The notes under the pieces are model-generated. The model was given only the letters and a program-made list of their open reading frames with translations. It had not been told where the DNA came from and made no database searches. This document shows, in pieces, positions 6,306 through 14,603 of a DNA stretch of 33,285 bases. The DNA lies in NCBI GenBank assembly GCA_018828205.1, contig JAHJWA010000229.1:1-33285 (forward strand), given 5' to 3'. Made by a program: the position numbers and the translations under genes. How positions within the stretch are numbered: the first letter of the stretch is position 1; the number at the start of each line of letters is the position of its first letter. The DNA comes from Alphaproteobacteria bacterium (GTDB lineage: Bacteria > Pseudomonadota > Alphaproteobacteria > Sphingomonadales > Sphingomonadaceae).

Positions 6306-9300
6306 TCACGGCTTATCGCGCTTCATCTTTAAGAGAAGCTGTTCACGCTGCAAGCGGGCTATCTGCTTGCTCTTTCGATCAGATCGTTCCTTCTTAGATC
6401 CGCCCCCAATGTCGGCGATCGCTGAAGCGGTGGGAGGCATCAGGGCCTTCACGTGGTCTTCCCGGATGCGGTCATGACGGCGCAAGTGACTTAGATGAAC
6501 CACGAAAGACCAAAGCAAATACGTGTTGTCACGCAGAGTGCCGACTAGGTCGCTCACTGCTCCGGGAGTCTCATCAAGGCGTAATTCCGTGATGAGACCG
6601 ACCCTAAACATCTTGATGACCTTCGGTTCCAGCCCTTCCTCCAGATCCGGTTCGATCAACTGCTTACGCAGTTTCTCGGTGCCCATTGTGGTCGCGATCA
6701 TGCGGATCATCGCATGTGGCAAAGTAATCAGTAACTGCTTGAGCACCGCAGCATCAGTCATGCCCTTGGGTGCCTGCAACTCATAAAGAATGCCATTCAT
6801 GCGGATCTTTCGCTCGGCCGCAAGGCGCGGTGCGAAGCGAGCATTCTCAAGCATAACCGTTCCCCAACTGCGCCAGATGTGCCCCAAGTGCTCCCGCTTC
6901 TTCGCGTCGGTCATGTGCTCGAAATTGCGAAGCATGCCCGAGTAGAGCATCAGCGAAAACATCAGCGCCTCGTGAACGTTGGCGACCTTTGGCCGGAAGA
7001 CTTCCTGCCGCCCTTCCTCGTCCCTAGGTATGTCCAGATCGAACTCTTCGTCCTTCTCTTCCGCCGTAAGTGGCGGCGTGACAATCCGCTCAGCGGCGTC
7101 CTCGATGGTCTCTCCATCGTCATCTCTGGGCAGGACATAATCATCGAAGACATTGAGGTCGATCGGCTGGAGATGTTTGGTTGCCTCCCCGAAAATCGCC
7201 AGATGACGATCGCGCACGAGGTCGATCAGACTCGGGTCATTCCTCGTCTTACCGGCATAGTAGAGCAGCTCATTCACAAACGTGAGATAGCGGTCCTCTT
7301 CCATGACCCACTCCTTGAACGCAGAGTCCACGGTCATCCGGTAAGCGATGAAATATTCCATGACGCCGCGGTAGCGAAACGCGACCCTATTTTCAGAACG
7401 GCGCTCGAAGATTTTGGCCGACAGGAACTCGTCCATCAGCTCATCAAGCGGGGGCGCATCCAGGCCCATCTCGTCGAGACAGGTCCGCATCGCTCCGCGC
7501 ACATCTTCTCGAAGCGGAACATACTGGTTCTCGCGGGCCATCCACGCTGCGACGTAGGAAAGCAGATTGGCTTTGTTGTTGAAGTCGAAGGTGGCCCGGT
7601 AGCTCTGATTCTCGGCAGCTTTCTCCAACGTGGTCTCGACGAACTGTTCCATCAGCACCGCCCGATTGACGGGCGCGAACTTTCCATTCGAGCCGAAGAT
7701 TTCCAGTAGGATGGTGCCATTAGCGGCCGTGAAAGGAAGATTGATTTCGCGGAACTGATCTTGCAACCGGTCGAGCCATCCCTCCACGTCGTCGCAGTGC
7801 TCGAACTTGGTGATTAGCTGGCGCATGTTGCGGCGCTTGAGTTCCTGCAGTTCAATGAAATTGAATCGCACCGGCATCTCTGGATTTACTTTGGCCCCGA
7901 ACCTGTAAACCGCATCCCAGTTGCTCGAGAACACATACCTAGCTTTGGGATATGCTCTGACAAAATCGCGCAACAATCGCATGCGCCTGTTATCGTCAAA
8001 CTGAACGTCATCGACCATGACACACAGGTGGCCCAACTTGAGAAGGGCTTCCGTGTCATGTCTGTCTGGCAGCGGTGCAGCGGCCCCGCGAACCAATCCG
8101 AGCACTTTGGTCACGTTCTGAGCGATCTGCGAGAAATCGATGATAACAGGAAGACGCGGAAACTCACCGTCAGCTACATCGCGCACCATGCGGTGCCGCA
8201 GTTCGCGGAGGAGGCTGGTGCGCCCGTATTCGGGACGCGCATAAATGATCGCATTCCGGCTGCTGGTCACAAGGTCATCGAACGATACTGGCACTTGGAT
8301 TTCTGCAGGTGCATCAGTCGTCTTCGCGTCGATGATCGAAGTCTTCATCATAGGCGGTTCTATGAACCGCTGATGCAATTCCGCGTCACCACCCGGCGCC
8401 GCATCCTCCTCATCTAACCGAGCCTTAAATTCTCCAACGAGATGCGCCCGAAACTCATCAAAATCGACCGGGGCAGCTATCTTGCGGAAGTGCTGACGGG
8501 CTTCGTTGTCCTTATACCATTTCCCACCCTCGTGGATGTCGGTGCCTTCGTCGAACTCGTCCCGCTCTTTGTAGTAGGAGCGGATCAAAACCTCGGTGTG
8601 ATCGGTCGCCCTGTCGATCGTGATCAAAGAATAACCGTTGTAATATTCCTTCCGGGCGGTGAAAATCGCTCCCGCTTGATCGGTGAAAACTTCTCCGCGC
8701 AGGCCCGACACACTCCTGGGCTTAGGATCGTGCATATGCCCGAACAGGTGGTAATGCGCGTGTTTAGTGATCTGGTCTTCGAGGTAGCGAGAAGACGCCT
8801 CGCTGAGCGACGCCAGTGGGTGGTGCGTCGTGAAGATTCGCAGCGATCCCGGCGTCAACGCTTTCACCGCTTCCATGATCGCGTATTCCGGCACTGCCAG
8901 ATTGCGCTCGTCGCTGTCGAACTTGTCGCTTCCTCCGGTCGAAAACACCGCGGTGTTGAAAGTTACGATGTCCACGTTGAGCGCTTCTACCCGATCGACG
9001 CGAACGAAGGCGTTCTCAATTTTGCGGATGTGCTCGTGGTCATCACCCCGCAAATAAGCTTCAAGGTCGTTAAACGCCGCAAACTTATCTTTCGCCAGCT
9101 CATCGTATTCACCGGCATCGAACCGGCGATTTAGCAAGGTCATTTCGTCGTTCTTGCCAAGGTCACCGCGCCATTCTCGATGGGTTTCAGCTGCGCCCTC
9201 AGTCACCCCGCGGGAAAGATCGTGATTGCCCGGGGTAAGGAAAATGCGATCGTCGCTCGTTCCCGTGGCCTTTGAGATGCGCTCGATGAAGAAGTCATAC

Positions 9301-9500
9301 GCCTCATCGTGTGGATCCACGCCTGCAGCTTGGACCAGATCGCCGGTGAAAAGGATCAGGTCGGGCTTGCGATGCCCGATGCACAGCTTCTTCAAGTCAT
9401 CGATCAAGGCATCGACGACGATGCCTTGTTCCCGTGCCTTGCGCTGGGCGTAATGGAAATCGCTGATATGCAGGATGGTGATAAGATCAGGATCGGTCAT
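6306..9500 (-). CDS. Calcineurin-like phosphoesterase fused to degenerate STAND-like NTPase
   Basis: A 1064-aa cytoplasmic protein. Residues 1-300 form a complete metallophosphoesterase: DFH (D14, H16), GDLV (D54), GNHD (N92, H93), TTHHP (H226) and GHMH (H255, H257) supply the usual two-metal ligands. A linker leads to a P-loop-like segment at about 418-432 (IIYARPEYGRTSLLREL). Compared with GxxxxGK[ST], the first Gly is Ala and the Lys is Arg. A Walker B-like strand follows (LCVMVDDVQFDD, about 492-503) and a sensor-like YVFSSNWD. The remaining 500 residues are helical, as in the sensor arms of STAND proteins, with a Lys/Arg-rich tail. ATG 9500 puts the phosphoesterase at the N-terminus; a TTG at 9575 is unlikely. 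The architecture (effector enzyme, NTPase switch, large sensor) is that of antiphage STAND proteins. The domains are seen; the defence role is inferred. Confidence 0.85.
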   Translation of the reverse strand: MTDPDLITILHISDFHYAQRKAREQGIVVDALIDDLKKLCIGHRKPDLILFTGDLVQAAGVDPHDEAYDFFIERISKATGTSDDRIFLTPGNHDLSRGVTEGAAETHREWRGDLGKNDEMTLLNRRFDAGEYDELAKDKFAAFNDLEAYLRGDDHEHIRKIENAFVRVDRVEALNVDIVTFNTAVFSTGGSDKFDSDERNLAVPEYAIMEAVKALTPGSLRIFTTHHPLASLSEASSRYLEDQITKHAHYHLFGHMHDPKPRSVSGLRGEVFTDQAGAIFTARKEYYNGYSLITIDRATDHTEVLIRSYYKERDEFDEGTDIHEGGKWYKDNEARQHFRKIAAPVDFDEFRAHLVGEFKARLDEEDAAPGGDAELHQRFIEPPMMKTSIIDAKTTDAPAEIQVPVSFDDLVTSSRNAIIYARPEYGRTSLLRELRHRMVRDVADGEFPRLPVIIDFSQIAQNVTKVLGLVRGAAAPLPDRHDTEALLKLGHLCVMVDDVQFDDNRRMRLLRDFVRAYPKARYVFSSNWDAVYRFGAKVNPEMPVRFNFIELQELKRRNMRQLITKFEHCDDVEGWLDRLQDQFREINLPFTAANGTILLEIFGSNGKFAPVNRAVLMEQFVETTLEKAAENQSYRATFDFNNKANLLSYVAAWMARENQYVPLREDVRGAMRTCLDEMGLDAPPLDELMDEFLSAKIFERRSENRVAFRYRGVMEYFIAYRMTVDSAFKEWVMEEDRYLTFVNELLYYAGKTRNDPSLIDLVRDRHLAIFGEATKHLQPIDLNVFDDYVLPRDDDGETIEDAAERIVTPPLTAEEKDEEFDLDIPRDEEGRQEVFRPKVANVHEALMFSLMLYSGMLRNFEHMTDAKKREHLGHIWRSWGTVMLENARFAPRLAAERKIRMNGILYELQAPKGMTDAAVLKQLLITLPHAMIRMIATTMGTEKLRKQLIEPDLEEGLEPKVIKMFRVGLITELRLDETPGAVSDLVGTLRDNTYLLWSFVVHLSHLRRHDRIREDHVKALMPPTASAIADIGGGSKKERSDRKSKQIARLQREQLLLKMKRDKP

Positions 9501-9768
9501 TATAACCGCATAAGGAACAGCCAGTGAACATGCAATATGGCTGGAAAGTAGGTGCCACTTATTTGGCGATAACAATTCGCCGTCCTACAAGTCGCTAGTG
9601 ATCAGGGAGAATTCGCGAGTGAAGATCTGAAAGGCACTATTCGCAGCCGCAGACAGGATCCGCGATGCAACTGATGCGAGGGGTATGCGATCGATCTCAC
9701 GAAGAGGGCAATCAAGAATCATCCGACAGGCCGAGGCGCTCGGTGGTAACCTACGATAAGGGGTATTC
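9501..9768. promoter_or_regulatory. Divergent intergenic region between phosphoesterase-NTPase and membrane protein
   Basis: This 268-base gap must hold the 5' signals of both divergent genes. It contains a short inverted repeat CAGCCA (9518-9523) / TGGCTG (9538-9543), 18 bases upstream of the phosphoesterase start codon, and an AAGGGG Shine-Dalgarno at about 9759-9764 before the ATG at 9769. I saw no convincing -35/-10 pair and no gene. The possible reading frame across part of it on the minus strand has no ribosome site or recognisable product. Confidence 0.35.
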
Positions 9769-11028
9769 ATGTTCACAGTAGACTTCGGGGACGACGCGGG
9801 AGGGCAGCGATCCTTTGCGGATGTCGACAGCCTCATAGGCTATCTGCGCGAGCAGAAGCAGCTTTGGAACGAACACGTGCTGCTGAAGGGAAGAAATAAT
9901 CAGCCTGGTCATGCCGATCTGAAGTCACTCCCACAAGCATGGGCAAATCTCGAATCCGCAGTCGTTCAGGCCCAGGCGCAGTCGCCGAACCGTCTCGAGC
10001 GCTTGCCTGGGGTCATCCAAGGCAATGGACATTTAAAGCAGGCCCTAAGGGCGGACTCGCCACCCGGAAAGATAGTCGCGTCAATTGCCGAGGAAATTGG
10101 TTTTGAGGAAGCCGGCGGAGCTGCAAAATTCTACCTCGCCCCCCACAATATCCAAATATTCCAGCAGCTGACCAAAGGTCAGGCGATCGGAGCCATTGAA
10201 TTCCAACAACGAATGGCGGGTCTCACCTCAAAAGCAGTGCGAACCGCGAGAGACGCATCACGGGATGCTCTTAGATCGTTCAACGACGATGTCGTTGCGC
10301 ATAGCGCGCATTTGGACGACGCCAGAACGAAGCACACCGAAACCCTTGATCAACTGATTGCTGATGGCGAGACCTTCAAATCCGAAGTGGCAGAATGGCG
10401 AACGAATACGGATGAAGCAATCGCTGCGCAGCGCGAGGAATGGGAAAATAAGTATCAGGCGACCTATGAGGATTTCACCGAGAAACTCAAGCTTGAGTCA
10501 GCCGTGAAATTATGGAACGACAGGTCAGAAGAGCACAAGAAGGGAGCAAGGTCTTGGCAGAAAATTTCCGCGGTAACAGCGGTTTTAGGCTTGATCGTTG
10601 CGCTTGCTATCTCCTTCGGTGCACTGCAACTAGCGGAATGGTTGTTCGCTGACGCATTTGTCGTTGTAGAAGGATCTCCGCTTCCTTCCGGCTTAAGGCC
10701 AACCTGGCGCTATGAGGTCATTTTCGCTTCGGCTGCGACCCTTCTCTATCTTACAATGTTCTTCTGGATCATGCGTATCGTCGTGCGCATATACATGACA
10801 GAACACCACTTGGGGATAGATGCCCAGTCCCGTTCATCAATGGCAGAAACATATCTCGCATTGACGAAGGAGGACGCTGCAACAGATCAAGATCGTGCAA
10901 TCGTGCTGGCATCTCTGTTTCGTCCCCAAGCGGACGGGATCGTGAAGGATGACGGCTTGCCGGCGATCACACCCGCAGCCATTCTCTCGGGATTGGCAAT
11001 TGGCAAACCCGGCGGGTCGTCGTCCTGA
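9769..11028 (+). CDS. Coiled-coil protein with two TM helices (DUF6161-like)
   Basis: A 419-aa protein. Residues 1-150 are a soluble N-terminal region, 155-250 a long charged helical stretch that looks like a coiled coil, and 266-287 and 316-341 two hydrophobic membrane helices separated by a 28-residue loop. The C-terminal part (SSMAETYLALTKE, then DRAIVLASLFRPQADGIVKDDG) matches my recollection of the DUF6161 family. Hence the predicted topology is a cytoplasmic coiled coil anchored in the inner membrane, with a short cytoplasmic tail. AAGGGG five bases before the ATG supports the start. It is transcribed away from the phosphoesterase-NTPase gene. It could be the membrane partner or effector of that protein, or an unrelated island gene. 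No catalytic motif is visible. Confidence 0.8.
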   Translation: MFTVDFGDDAGGQRSFADVDSLIGYLREQKQLWNEHVLLKGRNNQPGHADLKSLPQAWANLESAVVQAQAQSPNRLERLPGVIQGNGHLKQALRADSPPGKIVASIAEEIGFEEAGGAAKFYLAPHNIQIFQQLTKGQAIGAIEFQQRMAGLTSKAVRTARDASRDALRSFNDDVVAHSAHLDDARTKHTETLDQLIADGETFKSEVAEWRTNTDEAIAAQREEWENKYQATYEDFTEKLKLESAVKLWNDRSEEHKKGARSWQKISAVTAVLGLIVALAISFGALQLAEWLFADAFVVVEGSPLPSGLRPTWRYEVIFASAATLLYLTMFFWIMRIVVRIYMTEHHLGIDAQSRSSMAETYLALTKEDAATDQDRAIVLASLFRPQADGIVKDDGLPAITPAAILSGLAIGKPGGSSS

Positions 11029-11156
11029 AACTCATGAAAACAGTATCACTGTAACGGAGGCACCAGCACCGGCTAACATCCCCATATCAGGATCCGCTGG
11101 ATCAAAGTCACTTATGAGCTGAAGATTGGTTTTTCTGCTCCATAAGGACGGCAAAT

Positions 11157-11244
11157 TGGCGGACAGGGTGGGATTCGAACCCACGGATGCTTGCGCATCG
11201 GCGGTTTTCAAGACCGCTGCATTCGACCACTCTGCCACCTGTCC
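11157..11244 (-). tRNA. tRNA-Ser (anticodon UGA)
   Basis: Read on the minus strand, 88 nt begin GGACAGGTGGCAGAG and end CCCTGTCCGCCA. The 7-bp acceptor stem GGACAGG/CCTGTCC is perfect, G is the discriminator base, and CCA is encoded. The anticodon arm GCGGTCTTGAAAACCGC presents UGA in the loop CUUGAAA. The long variable arm (GATGCGCAAGCATC) is the hallmark of serine tRNAs, and the T arm has GTGGGTTCGAATCCCAC. It decodes UCA and other UCN codons. Its 3' end faces the low-GC segment, and its upstream side faces the cell-wall operon. Confidence 0.97.
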
Positions 11245-11390
11245 GCGTGGGCTTCGCCGTTAATGGGCGCGCGCGGCATTGTCACGCCCTGACGCGACGC
11301 GATCATCGCTCCTGCCGGAACAAGCCCGAGCGTGGTGGATAGGACACGCAAGACATATCGCGTTCATTGGCGATGTGCGAGGGAGCGCTC

Positions 11391-12425
11391 ATGAAAGTCA
11401 AACGTCCGATGCTCACCCGGTTGAGCAAGTCGATCGCCATCGCTGCGGCGATATTCGTCGCCCAGCCCGCCTATGCGCAGGACATGTCCTTCGATGCCTA
11501 TGTGCAATTGCTAATGGCCAAGGCGCGGGCGCAGGGTGTCAGCGAGGGCACGATCACGCGGATGACGGCAGGTCTCCAGCCCAATCGCCGGGTGATCGAG
11601 CTCGACCAGGCGCAGCCGGGCTCGCCGACGCGGTCGGGCTATCCGCCGCTGTCCGACTATATCGCGCGCCATGTCGATCAGGCGCGGATCGGCCCCGGTC
11701 GCCGCGAATATGCCAGCGCCCGCAGCACCCTCGGCGCGATCGAGCGCGAATACGGCGTCCCGGGAGAGATCCTGATCGCGATCTGGGGTCACGAGACCGC
11801 CTATGGCAATGTCCGCGGCGGGTTCGACCTCTCGCAGGCGCTGGCGACGCTGGCATGGGAAGGGCGCCGCCGCGATCTGTTCGAGGGCGAGTTTCTTGCC
11901 CTGCTGAAGGTTGCCGATCGCGGCTTCTCGCGCTCCGAGCTGCAGGGCAGCTGGGCCGGCGCCTTCGGCAATCCGCAATTCCTCCCCAGCGTCTATCTGC
12001 GCCTCGCGACCGATGGCGATGGCGACGGGACGGCGAACATCTTCACCAACCGCGCGGACACGCTGGCCTCGATCGCCAATTATTTTCGCGACGCCGGCTG
12101 GCGCACCGGCCAGCCCTGGGGCGTAAGCGCCTCGGTGCCGCGCGGCTTCGACATCGCCTCGGTCAGCACCGAGCTGGTCGCGCCGATCTGCCCCCGCGTC
12201 CACGAACGGCACAGCCAGTTCAAGAGTGTGGCGGAGTGGCGCGAACTGGGCGTGCAGCCGCTCAGGCCGCTGGGGGAAACCACGATGGCCTCGCTGTTCC
12301 AGCCCGATGGGCCCGGCAGCCCTGCCTGGCTGTTAACGTCAAATTATCGGGTTATCCTCGAATATAATTGCTCCAATTACTACGCCATGAGTGTGGGTTT
12401 GCTGGCAGATGAGATTACCCGTTAG
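11391..12425 (+). CDS. Lytic murein transglycosylase, MltB-like (GH103)
   Basis: A 344-aa periplasmic enzyme that cleaves peptidoglycan glycan strands to 1,6-anhydro ends. A Sec signal peptide (Lys/Arg n-region, hydrophobic IAIAAAIFVA) is cut after AYA at residue 29. The catalytic segment IAIWGHETAYGN carries the expected Glu (E135). Downstream, LQGSWAGAFGNPQFLPSVYLRLATDGDGDG is the GH103/SLT_2 signature region with its EF-hand-like Asp loop, followed by IANYFRDAGWRTGQPWG. ATG 11391 has GAGGGAG seven bases upstream, so it is preferred over the start at 11367. The absence of a lipobox makes it soluble, unlike E. coli MltB. It overlaps the next gene by 17 bases and probably heads the long + strand train. 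Confidence 0.9.
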   Translation: MKVKRPMLTRLSKSIAIAAAIFVAQPAYAQDMSFDAYVQLLMAKARAQGVSEGTITRMTAGLQPNRRVIELDQAQPGSPTRSGYPPLSDYIARHVDQARIGPGRREYASARSTLGAIEREYGVPGEILIAIWGHETAYGNVRGGFDLSQALATLAWEGRRRDLFEGEFLALLKVADRGFSRSELQGSWAGAFGNPQFLPSVYLRLATDGDGDGTANIFTNRADTLASIANYFRDAGWRTGQPWGVSASVPRGFDIASVSTELVAPICPRVHERHSQFKSVAEWRELGVQPLRPLGETTMASLFQPDGPGSPAWLLTSNYRVILEYNCSNYYAMSVGLLADEITR

Positions 12426-13416
12426 AAACCTGATCCGCTTCGGTTCGGCAGCACTCGGCTTTGCGCTTGCTTCCTGCGTGCCCGGAGCCGGCGCGGTCGA
12501 GAGTGAGCTCGCACCGTCCGACGCCCTGATTGCCAACGCGGTGCCCACGGGGCCGCAGGCGGATTATCCGGTCGTGGTGGGCGAACCCTTCACCATCGAC
12601 GGCATCACCCACACCCCGGTCGACGTGCTCAATTACGACGAGGTCGGCTATGCCACCATCGACGAGCCGGGCGCCATCGGGATCAGCGCGGCGCACCGCA
12701 CGCTCCCGCTTCCCAGTTACGTCGAGGTAACCTCGCTCGAGAGCGGGCAGACCATCCTGGCCCGGGTCGAGCGGCGCGGTCCGATGACCAATGCGCGACT
12801 GATCGCGCTGTCGCCCGATGCCCGTGGCCAGCTTGGCGTGAGCGAAGGCACCCCGGTGCGGGTGCGCCGGGTCAATCCGCCCGAGGAAGACCGCGCCGAA
12901 CTGCGCGCCGGGCGTACGGCAAGCTTGCGGATGGAAACCCCGCCCGGCCTGCTCGACGTCCTCAAACGCAAGCTTCCCGCGGTCGGATCGGCGTCGTTGA
13001 GCCGCGCCGAAACCGAGGGCGCGCCTGCGCTTGACGCGACGGCGCCTGCAGCGATCCGCTCGGTGGATCCCGACAGCGGTATGCCCTCTAGCCGGGTTCC
13101 GCTCGAGGACGATGTAACGAGCGGTACGCTAGCCGCCACCAGCACGGCTCCGGCGCCTCCCCCTGCAGCGGCCAAGACATCCGAACCGGATCCCGAGCCC
13201 AGCGCTGCCGGAAATTACGTGGTGCAGGCCGGCGCCTATTCGTCCAAGGCCGCGGCCGAGCGCGTCGCCGAAAGCATCGGCGGCTATCTCGAACCGGTCG
13301 GCAGGCTGTGGCGCGTGCGGGCTGGGCCTTTCGCGACCCGTGGACAGGCCGCGGCCGCGCTCGCCAAGGTGCGCGGTGCCGGTTATAGCGGTGCCCAGAT
13401 TTTCACGCTGAGATAA
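12409..13416 (+). CDS. RlpA-like SPOR lipoprotein
   Basis: A 335-aa outer-membrane or periplasmic lipoprotein with lipobox LASC (C23). Residues about 54-155 form a double-psi beta-barrel like RlpA (GISAAHRTLPLPSYVEVTSLESGQ, NARLIALSPDARGQLGV). An Ala/Pro-rich linker leads to a C-terminal SPOR domain (269-335, NYVVQAGAYSSKAAAERVAE), which binds septal denuded glycan. RlpA enzymes cleave such glycans. His96 is kept, but the usual N-D-R-G-P motif reads E-R-R-G-P (121-125), so the catalytic Asp is missing. The N-terminal barrel strand also lacks the typical SWYG segment. It may be a non-catalytic or altered relative. The start at ATG 12409 lies inside the transglycosylase gene, implying translational coupling. 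Confidence 0.85.
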   Translation: MRLPVRNLIRFGSAALGFALASCVPGAGAVESELAPSDALIANAVPTGPQADYPVVVGEPFTIDGITHTPVDVLNYDEVGYATIDEPGAIGISAAHRTLPLPSYVEVTSLESGQTILARVERRGPMTNARLIALSPDARGQLGVSEGTPVRVRRVNPPEEDRAELRAGRTASLRMETPPGLLDVLKRKLPAVGSASLSRAETEGAPALDATAPAAIRSVDPDSGMPSSRVPLEDDVTSGTLAATSTAPAPPPAAAKTSEPDPEPSAAGNYVVQAGAYSSKAAAERVAESIGGYLEPVGRLWRVRAGPFATRGQAAAALAKVRGAGYSGAQIFTLR

Positions 13417-13424
13417 GCCGCCGG

Positions 13425-13446
13425 GTGCTCCCGGAGGCGGGAGCAC
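13425..13446 (+). repeat. Perfect 9-bp hairpin overlapping the next gene's ribosome site
   Basis: Arms GTGCTCCCG and CGGGAGCAC are exact reverse complements around a GAGG loop. The structure lies eight bases after the RlpA-like stop and directly before the carboxypeptidase start. There is no T-run, so it is not a classic terminator. The GGGAG in the right arm and the GGAGG reaching into the loop are the only Shine-Dalgarno candidates for the next gene, so the hairpin could tune its translation. Confidence 0.6.
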
Positions 13447-13448
13447 AA

Positions 13449-14603
13449 TTGATCCGAACCGTCGCCCTATGCCTGGCAGCCGTGATGCTGGGCGCTGCCA
13501 GCCCTTCCGTTCGGGACCCTGCTCCGCTCCCGCCGAGCGAGCAGGATGCGCCGATCGCCTTGCTCGTCGACCTGTCGAGCGGCCAAACGCTGTTCGCGCG
13601 CGAGACCGAGCGGCGTTTCATGCCCGCCTCGATCACCAAGGTCATGACCGCGCTGCTGGCTTTCGAGCGGATCGAGGACCACCGCCTCTTCCCCGAACAG
13701 GTGATGACGATCCGTCCCGAGACCTTCGAGCGCTGGCACCGGGTCGGTTCGACCATGTACCTTCCCCACGACGCGCGGGTGACGGTCGACGAACTGCTCC
13801 ACGGCATCACCACGGTCTCGGGCAATGACGCGTCGGTCGTCCTGGCCGAAGGCGCGGCGGGATCGGTGGCGCAATGGCTCGAGGGGATGAACGCGACCGC
13901 AGCAAAATACGGCATGCGCGACAGCTATTTCAACACCCCCAATGGCTGGATGGACGATGGCAGGACGTTCACCACGGCGCGCGATCTGGTGACGATGGGC
14001 AGCGCGCTGGTGCGACGCCATCCTGCGAAATACCGCCACTTCTTCGGCGCCGAGGGACTGGAATACAACGGCATCATCCAGCGCAATCATGACCCGATCA
14101 CGGGTAAGGTTGCGGGCGCCGACGGGATCAAGACGGGTTTTACCAATCAGGCTGGCTACGGCTTTCTGGGCAGCGCCGAGCGCAACGGCCGGCGGCTGAT
14201 GATGGTGGTCGCGGCAAGCCCCACCGGGCGGGCGCGCAACGAGGCGTCGCGCGAGTTGATCGAATGGGGCTTTGCCAATTTCGACAGCATCCGTCTGTTC
14301 GAGAAGGACGAGACGATCGCCGAGGCGCGGGTGCAGAATGGTAGCTCGCGAGCCGTGCCCCTGGCGGCGCGCGCGCCTGTCCGACTCTCGCTTCCGCGCG
14401 ACCGCGAGGCCGAGATCGATCTCGCCATCCGCTACGAAGGCCCCTTGCGCGCGCCGATCGAACAGGGTGAGGAGGTCGCTCGGCTGCTGGTCAGCGTGGA
14501 TGGCGAGCAAGTCAATTCGGTGCCGCTGGTCGCGACCCAGACCATCGTCGAGGCCAATCTGCTGCGCCGGGTGTTCAACGGATTGGCCGGGTGGGTCGCT
14601 TGA
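13449..14603 (+). CDS. D-alanyl-D-alanine carboxypeptidase (PBP5/6 type, S11)
   Basis: Low-molecular-weight penicillin-binding protein that trims the terminal D-Ala of peptidoglycan stem peptides in the periplasm. The three active-site motifs are intact: SITK (S61-K64), SGN (124-126) and KTG (228-230, DGIKTGFTNQAG). A C-terminal beta-rich PBP5_C-like domain follows, ending in a FNGLAGWVA segment that may be an amphipathic membrane anchor. A signal peptide (IRTVALCLAAVMLGAASPS) is present. I chose TTG 13449 because GGGAG lies just upstream and the signal peptide is then standard. GTG 13425 would add eight residues but has no ribosome site and would place the hairpin in the coding region. The dacA/dacC type is not distinguishable. 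The gene overlaps tmk by 13 bases. Confidence 0.92.
   Translation: MIRTVALCLAAVMLGAASPSVRDPAPLPPSEQDAPIALLVDLSSGQTLFARETERRFMPASITKVMTALLAFERIEDHRLFPEQVMTIRPETFERWHRVGSTMYLPHDARVTVDELLHGITTVSGNDASVVLAEGAAGSVAQWLEGMNATAAKYGMRDSYFNTPNGWMDDGRTFTTARDLVTMGSALVRRHPAKYRHFFGAEGLEYNGIIQRNHDPITGKVAGADGIKTGFTNQAGYGFLGSAERNGRRLMMVVAASPTGRARNEASRELIEWGFANFDSIRLFEKDETIAEARVQNGSSRAVPLAARAPVRLSLPRDREAEIDLAIRYEGPLRAPIEQGEEVARLLVSVDGEQVNSVPLVATQTIVEANLLRRVFNGLAGWVA

Larger units (their letters stand above)
4082..11156. other. Accessory low-GC segment (putative genomic island)
   Basis: Between the lpdA-linked genes and tRNA-Ser the sequence changes character. It has visibly more A/T, more varied codons, transposase and NTPase-type genes, and genes on both strands, while the flanks are GC-rich housekeeping operons. 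The right edge abuts the CCA-bearing 3' end of tRNA-Ser at 11157, a common integration spot. The left edge is not sharp and is placed in the 4081-4297 gap. No integrase gene was seen, and no copy of the tRNA 3' end was found near the left edge, so tRNA-targeted integration is an inference. Gene order is: 167-aa hypothetical (+), transposase (-), DUF6471-like (+), phosphoesterase-NTPase (-), coiled-coil membrane protein (+). Confidence 0.55.

Noticed and set aside
6879..7709. 276-codon + strand frame inside the phosphoesterase-NTPase gene
   Set aside because: Overlaps a gene with recognisable domains, and has no Shine-Dalgarno or motif.
9585..9836. 83-codon - strand frame in the divergent gap before the membrane protein
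   Set aside because: Overlaps the start of the well-supported 419-aa gene and has no ribosome site.
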